Assembly (NCBI GenBank): GCA_030600865.1
Contig: JAUVUS010000030.1
Location: forward strand, 1 to 11,571
DNA: 11,571 bases
DNA from: Bacteroidales bacterium
Lineage (GTDB): Bacteria > Bacteroidota > Bacteroidia > Bacteroidales > UBA12077
Reading direction: 5' to 3'
Position numbers and translations under genes: made by a program. Positions 8,601 through 11,571 of this stretch are shown here, piece after piece. Position 1 is the first letter of the stretch. Each line of letters opens with the position of its first letter. The notes beneath the pieces are model-generated. The model ran no database searches. It saw nothing but the letters and a program-made list of their open reading frames with translations, and was not told where the DNA came from.

Positions 8601-8804
8601 AATCCTGCAAAAGAAGAATTAAATATAGAAATACCATTTGATAATGCAAAGGTTAGAATTATTAATTCAACTGGAGCAATTGTTAAAGAAGTAGTGTTAA
8701 ATAACAAAAAAGTAATTAATATTTCTGATTTAGCTAATGGTCTATATATTATTTCAGTAGAAGATGATAAAGGGCCTATTACAGAAACATTTATTAAACA
8801 ATAA
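5610..8804 (+). CDS. Secreted papain-like (C1A) cysteine peptidase with FN3/GEVED domains and T9SS sorting tail
   Basis: A 1064-residue exported protease. Residues 1-21 are a Sec signal peptide, with likely cleavage before Q22. Residues 22-150 look like a propeptide without an obvious I29 motif. The C1A catalytic domain (about 154-392) has the full set: Q175, C181 in QGSCGSCYAF (Y in place of the usual W after Cys), H337 in NHAIALIGWG and N358 in RNSWGSSWGEGGY. Then follow an Ig/FN3-like domain (about 396-493), GEVED domain 1 (about 498-640), two near-duplicate FN3 domains (about 645-733 and 735-824), GEVED domain 2 (about 828-970) and a T9SS type A sorting domain (about 991-1064, VYPNPAKEELNIE ... 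LANGLYIISV). The T9SS should carry it across the outer membrane, with the tail removed and the protein released or surface-anchored. The accessory domains probably bind carbohydrate or protein. ATG 5610 follows an A-rich leader. The LytTR/kinase pair is divergent. Substrate unknown. Confidence 0.95.
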   Translation: MKKFILLTFIFSITLIFTVFGQKGYINPAAKYCEMLGYRYEVTSVKGSGEVGIVHLPDGQMVNAWDFFKGKVAPEYSYAAKLGFDVETEVVKENGYTVERAVCVRVNKGVEERIPLLELMELNGEPLNAEIERTVPTIQEIAKIDPNFTSVKSLPTDFDWRNYNGHSYIGDPRDQGSCGSCYAFGATACAEGTYNFATGSYDSNTSDFSEGWIAFCLSDISPYSSHFDGCNGADYDYYELQALVDIGHIDESYFPYSDANNQSCPSTTESAPKIQFEGWYRVPCADIDAIKTAIMTYGVVDAAVYVTTAFSNYSGGVFTDSYTTCNTNPCYNATTNHAIALIGWGVDATEGEYWILRNSWGSSWGEGGYMKLSVNASHVDCSVCYMVYTDDGSVAPTVTSNTVTGIGDNIATCGGNVTDDGGAAIIASGIVYSKTSGVTTSNGTVVETSPTVTSGSYSLTMNGLLSGTTYYVNSFATNAKGAGYGTERSFTTTGEAQIEYCSSQGANYSYEWIAGVVVGDFSNNSGAAGYTDFTGMTANLTAGETYNITLTPAFSGSTYNEYWKIWIDLNHDGDFDDADENVFDQGGMSKTTVTGSITIPASAAAVTTRMRVTMKYNAEPTACEASFSYGEVEDYTVQILGGDTEAPTAPSSLIASNITMTSVDLDWNASTDNVGVAGYDVYQNGSLITNTTNTYYNVSGLISGTSYSYYVIAKDAVGNESDASNTVNITTDTDTQAPTSPANLASSNITATSVDLSWNASTDNVGVTGYDIYKDGAYLASTSGTSFNVSGLTKATTYTFYVKAKDAAGNVSAASDYLDVTTLDEVVVVEYCDLYATSARFEWIDVFGLNDLYNTSGANAGYGDYTSLTANVSAGTSYTASLSAGFKRRTYTEYWNVWIDFNIDGEFTSDEIVVQGTVADGNVYTATVDIPSTATIGQTRLRVAMSDAGYPAACGSFRYGEVEDYTVNMTAKAAPIARMVYGKLLGNDEVTNIKVYPNPAKEELNIEIPFDNAKVRIINSTGAIVKEVVLNNKKVINISDLANGLYIISVEDDKGPITETFIKQ
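7542..8081 (+). repeat. Tandem duplicated FN3 coding repeat within the peptidase gene
   Basis: Two adjacent units of about 90 codons (7542-7808 and 7812-8081) encode near-identical FN3 domains. Both contain SNIT-x-TSVDL-x-WNASTDN, then GV-x-GYD-x-Y, and later AKDA-x-GN. The similarity is also evident at DNA level (for example both carry TCAAATATTACA), which indicates duplication within the gene. The two GEVED domains flanking the pair (7101-7529 and 8091-8519) are related to each other but more diverged. Confidence 0.8.
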
Positions 8805-8848
8805 TTGGGATTCTAACACATTTTAATTAACCCAGACAACTTAAACTT

Positions 8849-8881
8849 AAAAGAGTGCCATTTTACTGGCACTCTTTTTTT
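8849..8881 (+). terminator. Intrinsic terminator of the peptidase gene
   Basis: A perfect 12-base stem (8849-8860 AAAAGAGTGCCA and 8867-8878 TGGCACTCTTTT) with a 6-base loop is followed by a T-run to 8881. It lies 45 bases after the peptidase stop and ends that transcript. Confidence 0.9.
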
Positions 8882-8936
8882 ATGCTGTTACCGGATAAAC
8901 GACATAAATATTAAAGTAAGTTTTTAAACAAATTTC

Positions 8937-8995
8937 TGAGCAAATTGCTTTCTGGGGGTCGAAAGTTGTCGTTTGTCGATAAGCAAAAAATAATT
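8937..8995 (+). promoter_or_regulatory. Conserved 59-base element, copy B (orphan)
   Basis: This is the second copy of the element upstream of the peptidase (ungapped, 42/59 identical to 5499-5557). Here the core reads GTTTGTCGATA (8971-8981). TTGCTT at 8945-8950 and AAGCAA at 8981-8986 are complementary and could close a hairpin; in copy A the corresponding bases pair only in part (TTAC with GTGA, one position changed on both sides). No coding sequence follows before the terminator at 9121. Confidence 0.5.
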
Positions 8996-9144
8996 AGAAA
9001 AGTAATATTATTTTTCTGCTGTTAATTTCATGGTAGTCAAAAGATATAATTGTAAATTATTAGGCCTCATGGTCTAGCACTCTATTTAACCCAAATACTT
9101 TAATTTATTAACCTAATTTTAAAAGAGCCTCTGGCTCTTTTTTT
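8996..9144 (+). ncRNA. Candidate short transcript between element B and terminator (small RNA or gene scar)
   Basis: If element B is a promoter, transcription would run about 150 bases to the terminator at 9121-9144 without meeting an ORF. The segment contains a TTAACCCA block (9086-9093) like that in the peptidase 3' UTR (8827-8834), and AATACTTTAA with TAACCTA (9094-9115) like the peptidase leader (5569-5596). It may be a small RNA, or the remains of a paralogous gene whose coding part was lost. Expression is not shown by the sequence. Confidence 0.25.
9121..9144 (+). terminator. Intrinsic terminator without an upstream gene
   Basis: A perfect 9-base stem (9121-9129 AAAAGAGCC and 9133-9141 GGCTCTTTT) with a 3-base loop is followed by a T-run to 9144. 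No ORF lies between it and the peptidase terminator 240 bases upstream, so it must serve a non-coding transcript, be a leftover, or act as a backup terminator. Confidence 0.8.
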
Positions 9145-9374
9145 ATAGGGTGAATTGTCTAAAAACGGGGTGATTTTTTTATCTTAAATCCAGCCTTTCA
9201 AAATTAGGAACTTGATATTATACCAGAACTCAAAAATAATAGGATTTAGTTTAAAATCGACGATCATAAAAAAAAGTGATTTAAAACAGTTTTTAAATTG
9301 ACTCATTTATTCACAAAAAAGATGCTTCATAACACATCTAGTTGTAAATTTACTTGAATATTTAATATAAGGAG

Positions 9375-9767
9375 ATGGCTTTAAAAGAATCAGATATAAA
9401 AAAGTATTCTATCCAAATTGCTGAAAAAAATGAGGTGTTTGTATGGATAGGTCCATGTTCTGTTAAAAAAATGGAATTTACAAAAATACCACTGGATGGT
9501 AGAAAGTATGAATGTGGAGGAGAAGTCTTTCTTGCAAATGGGCTTGTTTTACAAGCTAGTTTCAGAATGCAGAAAACCAATGATGTTTTATTAATTGAAG
9601 ACACTGTTTATACAAAAATTGATGGAATATGGTATAAACTCAATGAACCTGAATTCCTTGAAAAAACCGGTTTAGACAAAGAAGATGTTTTTCCTGTTGA
9701 ATGGAAACCGGATATTCCATTAAATCACCCATTAAAAGGACCATACAAAATGAACTGGAGAGGATAA
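9375..9767 (+). CDS. Small protein of unknown function (130 aa)
   Basis: I do not recognise this family. The 130-residue product has no signal peptide or membrane segment, so it is probably cytoplasmic. The middle (about 20-90) alternates short hydrophobic and polar stretches (EVFVWIG, GEVFLANGLVLQASF, VLLIEDTVYTKIDGIWYKL), which suggests a small beta-rich fold. The tail is rich in proline and tryptophan (about 105-130, ending KMNWRG). There are two cysteines (C28, C47) and no metal-binding motif. Codon use looks like the neighbours. ATG 9375 directly abuts an AAGGAG sequence, too close to work as a normal Shine-Dalgarno site; no other in-frame start fits that site better, and Bacteroidota rarely depend on one. 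The gene stands alone between a terminator and a bidirectional terminator. Its length and the terminator just after the stop support it being real. Confidence 0.75.
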   Translation: MALKESDIKKYSIQIAEKNEVFVWIGPCSVKKMEFTKIPLDGRKYECGGEVFLANGLVLQASFRMQKTNDVLLIEDTVYTKIDGIWYKLNEPEFLEKTGLDKEDVFPVEWKPDIPLNHPLKGPYKMNWRG

Positions 9768-9797
9768 AAAAAGGAGAGCAAAGTTGCTCTCCTTTTA
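9766..9797. terminator. Bidirectional terminator between the orphan gene and the hdr operon
   Basis: A perfect inverted repeat (9769-9781 AAAAGGAGAGCAA and 9784-9796 TTGCTCTCCTTTT) lies between two convergent genes. The plus strand ends in TTTT; the minus strand ends in seven T (9772-9766). It starts at the stop of the orphan gene and lies 22 bases past the stop of the HdrC/QmoC-like gene, so it can close both transcripts. Confidence 0.9.
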
Positions 9798-9818
9798 TAT
9801 TAATTCGTTTTTTAACGA

Positions 9819-10868
9819 TTATACAACTTGTTTAATTTTATCAAAATACATTGCAAACGAACGATATAAAAAGTGTGTCCATTTACCAAACGGAACAATA
9901 ATCAACGCCCATTGAACTAATACAATTAAATGGAATAAATACATCCAAAAATTGGTTTCTATTAAATCAAGATCAATAAAAATTCGAACAATAAATGCAG
10001 TAAATCCCAATAAAAATAACCAGATTACGAAAAACCAGTCTGATGGTTGAGAAAACTTATTTACTTCTTTATCTTTTCTAATACGACCTGCAACAAAGAT
10101 GATTGTAATAACAAATATTACAACGCTTTCAATGTATCCAAGTAGAATAATAAATGTATTTTCTGTTCCAAACCAGTCAAGAACAACGGTTGTAAAAAGT
10201 AATGCAAGATATCCAAAAACAAGGATAAGGTGCATAAACCATCGTATTTGACTATCATCGCAACCCAGAGTTCTTTTTTGGGTAAACATATGTATCAAGA
10301 GTTCTTTAAACTCTTTGAAATATGTCATAAATTTTACTTTAATGCCGGGCTTTATAATCACAAAATACCACATCCTAAAAAGATTAGGTAAAATAATAAA
10401 TGTGAAAACGGAAGCGATCGATAACATTTCAAACAGATGACCGTGGTGCATAATAGTTTCTACATTAAAATTTTGGTATACGCTATAGTATATAACGCCA
10501 ATAGCAGTAATTAAAAATGCAAAAAGACTAAGAAACAGTGATTTATTTAGCAAGCCAGATAAACCGGTCCAATCATATTTTGCTGTTAGCCATCGTCGTA
10601 ACGACATCATAAGTTCACCAGGATTTGCTTGTCGCGGACATGTTGTTGCACAATCGCCACAATAATAACATAACCATGGATCCAGTGAGCTGGTTATTTT
10701 TTCGTCTAAACCTAACACACTTGCCCTCACCATTTTTCTGGGAAATGAGTTATGTTCGTCGGTTAAACTACATACGGCTGTACAGTTTCCGCAATTATAA
10801 CATGCATTAAAATCGCCATTGCCGTATTTAAAGATTTCTTTTGCAAAATCAGGATTTATTTTTGCCAT
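9819..10868 (-). CDS. Membrane-bound heterodisulfide-reductase-like iron-sulfur subunit (HdrC/QmoC type)
   Basis: A 349-residue fusion of a cytosolic HdrC-like domain and a membrane HdrE/NarI-like domain, the layout known for QmoC of quinone-interacting membrane oxidoreductase. Residues 20-85 carry two [4Fe-4S] motifs: C23-C26-C29-C33 (CYNCGNCTAVC) and C67-C70-C73-C77 (CYYCGDCATTCP). The linking FPRKMVRASVLGL and PGELMMSLRRW stretches are typical of HdrC. Six membrane helices follow (about 111-131, 147-172, 210-232, 238-260, 277-298, 307-330); H213, H313 and H332 are possible haem ligands by analogy. It should pass electrons between an HdrA-type flavoprotein and membrane quinone. It is the last gene of the operon, starting 5 bases after the winged-helix gene. 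A QmoC is likelier than a methanogen-type HdrC because of the membrane part; the in vivo partner is not known. Confidence 0.9.
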   Translation of the reverse strand: MAKINPDFAKEIFKYGNGDFNACYNCGNCTAVCSLTDEHNSFPRKMVRASVLGLDEKITSSLDPWLCYYCGDCATTCPRQANPGELMMSLRRWLTAKYDWTGLSGLLNKSLFLSLFAFLITAIGVIYYSVYQNFNVETIMHHGHLFEMLSIASVFTFIILPNLFRMWYFVIIKPGIKVKFMTYFKEFKELLIHMFTQKRTLGCDDSQIRWFMHLILVFGYLALLFTTVVLDWFGTENTFIILLGYIESVVIFVITIIFVAGRIRKDKEVNKFSQPSDWFFVIWLFLLGFTAFIVRIFIDLDLIETNFWMYLFHLIVLVQWALIIVPFGKWTHFLYRSFAMYFDKIKQVV

Positions 10869-10873
10869 ATCCT

Positions 10874-11140
10874 TTACTTTTTCAATTTGTAAAAATAAAA
10901 TTCGTCCATATCGTCAACTTCTCCGGCTTCAATGTTTCCATATTTTTGAAGAGTCATAAGATGATATGTTACAACATCCAGAGGAAGACCTATTTCCTGT
11001 GCAATTTGCGGAACAGTTTTTTCTTCGGTTTCCAAAGATTTTAAAATCTGCCTTTTGATTTTATTAAAGGCTTTCATGTTTTCTTTTACCGAATCAGGAA
11101 TGCTTCTTGTTTTCTTAATAATATCGATTGTTTTTCCCAT
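10874..11140 (-). CDS. Winged-helix DNA-binding-like protein inside the hdr operon
   Basis: An 88-residue protein with a winged-helix fold. Residues 22-38 form a basic helix (KAFNKIKRQILKSL), 42-52 the first HTH helix (TVPQIAQEIGL), 54-67 the likely recognition helix (LDVVTYHLMTLQKYG), and 69-86 an acidic beta wing (IEAGEVDDMDEFYFYKL). The pattern resembles ArsR/MarR-like or FaeA-like domains. There is no ligand domain and there are no cysteines. It sits between the HdrA-like and HdrC/QmoC-like genes with gaps of 14 and 5 bases, so it is co-transcribed with them. It could regulate this operon, or have become a structural partner of the Hdr complex; the acidic wing and tight operon position leave both open. 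Start ATG 11140. Confidence 0.85.
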   Translation of the reverse strand: MGKTIDIIKKTRSIPDSVKENMKAFNKIKRQILKSLETEEKTVPQIAQEIGLPLDVVTYHLMTLQKYGNIEAGEVDDMDEFYFYKLKK

Positions 11141-11154
11141 AATTTTATGCCTTA

Positions 11155-11571
11155 TTAATGAATTAAAGCTTCAATCATACTTTCCATTTCAATGTCTGTA
11201 TATCCGATCAAATCAATTGCATTTTCGGGACATACAGGCAAACACATTCCACATCCTTTACATAAGGATTTAGATACTTCAGCCACTTCTTTTTCTTTGT
11301 ATTTAATTTTAGAAATAGCATCGTAAGGACATGCCTCTGTACATTTATCACACCATGTACATTTATCATTATGGATAATGGCCATTGTAGGTTCAAGTTC
11401 TATTTCTCCTGAACTCACAAGAGAGTATGCTTTTGAAGCTGCTGACAGAGCAGATTTAACTGATTCTGTTATATTTAATGGAGCCTGACATGCTCCTGAA
11501 ATCAGAACTCCGTCAATTACAGTTTCAACCGGACGTAATTTAGGATGAATTTCATTGAAAAATTTATCACG
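11155..11571 (-). CDS. hdrA: HdrA-like heterodisulfide reductase flavoprotein subunit, C-terminal part
   Basis: The last 138 residues of an HdrA/QmoA/B-like protein; the FAD-binding part lies beyond the window end. Residues 1-60 contain the conserved end of the flavoprotein domain (FNEIHPKLRPVETVIDG, ISGACQAP, NITESVKSALSAASKA). Two ferredoxin-type [4Fe-4S] motifs follow: C71-C74-C77-C81 (CTWCDKCTEACPYDAI) and C104-C107-C110-C114 (CKGCGMCLPVCPENAIDL). The final IGYTDIEMESMIEALI segment is typical of HdrA C-termini. HdrA proteins pass electrons between flavin and iron-sulfur clusters, in some systems by flavin-based bifurcation. The frame is open to the edge, so the GTG at 11418 is internal and not a start. 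The downstream winged-helix gene begins 14 bases after the stop. No HdrB (CCG-domain) subunit is visible in the window. Confidence 0.92.
   Translation of the reverse strand, partial: RDKFFNEIHPKLRPVETVIDGVLISGACQAPLNITESVKSALSAASKAYSLVSSGEIELEPTMAIIHNDKCTWCDKCTEACPYDAISKIKYKEKEVAEVSKSLCKGCGMCLPVCPENAIDLIGYTDIEMESMIEALIH

Larger units (their letters stand above)
8882..9374. other. Gene-free region between peptidase terminator and small orphan gene
   Basis: This stretch contains no credible ORF on either strand. Its first part holds element copy B (8937-8995), a block resembling the peptidase 3' UTR (9086-9108) and leader (9094-9115), and a terminator (9121-9144). From 9145 to 9374 there are only AT-rich bases and poly-A/T tracts; they should include the promoter of the gene at 9375, but I could not place one. 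A TAAATTTA sequence at 9345-9352 resembles a Bacteroidota -7 box, without a matching TTG at the right distance. Confidence 0.5.

Noticed and set aside
9362..9604. Minus-strand ORF overlapping the orphan gene
   Set aside because: It is antisense to the plus-strand gene, which has the better start context and a terminator at its stop; the minus ORF has neither.
10625..11273. Several plus-strand ORFs over the hdr operon
   Set aside because: They are antisense to cysteine-motif-bearing genes and have no coherent domain or spacing.
11155..11418. Stand-alone small ferredoxin starting at GTG 11418
   Set aside because: The frame is open to the window end and the upstream residues match the HdrA flavoprotein domain, so this is the C-terminus of a larger protein.
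1..11571. tRNA, rRNA, CRISPR, integrase or intact insertion sequence
   Set aside because: None was seen on either strand by reading; the inverted repeats found do not flank any transposase.

Overview
The window reads as a low-GC (roughly one third G+C, by eye) chromosomal segment of a Bacteroidota bacterium, probably an anaerobic or marine Bacteroidales/Marinilabiliales-type lineage. The evidence is a secreted protein with a type IX secretion (T9SS) C-terminal sorting domain and GEVED domains, a large periplasmic-propeller/Y_Y_Y histidine kinase, A-rich leaders without Shine-Dalgarno sites, and a DnaG resembling Bacteroidales primases. No rRNA, tRNA, CRISPR array or intact mobile element was seen.

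Layout: 1-1068 (+) is the 3' part of dnaG, closed by a strong hairpin terminator. A convergent gap (1099-1384) holds an imperfect long inverted repeat. 1385-5391 (-) is a two-component operon: a LytTR response regulator followed 2 bases later by a 1095-residue hybrid-less sensor kinase that seems to start at a non-ATG codon. A 218-base divergent region (5392-5609) separates it from 5610-8804 (+), a 1064-residue secreted papain-like (C1A) cysteine peptidase with FN3 and GEVED repeats and a T9SS tail. 8805-9374 is gene-poor: a terminator, then a second copy of the element found upstream of the peptidase, then another terminator with no gene between them. 9375-9767 (+) is a small protein of unknown function. 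9819-11571 (-) is the end of an Hdr/Qmo-type redox operon: HdrA-like flavoprotein (partial), a winged-helix protein, and a membrane HdrC/QmoC-like iron-sulfur subunit, sharing a bidirectional terminator with the small gene.

How they may work together: the LytTR/kinase pair lies divergently beside the secreted peptidase, and a 59-base element (42/59 identical, ungapped) occurs both in that divergent region and downstream of the peptidase. The simplest inference is that this element is a promoter or operator shared by a small regulon, perhaps controlled by the neighbouring LytTR regulator. The second copy sits in a promoter-to-terminator unit without an ORF, which could be a small RNA gene or the scar of a deleted paralogue. 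The Hdr/Qmo-like operon would couple cytosolic thiol/ferredoxin/NADH-type electron carriers to the membrane quinone pool. Another notable point is that the primase fragment lacks the second Asp of its Toprim DxD motif.
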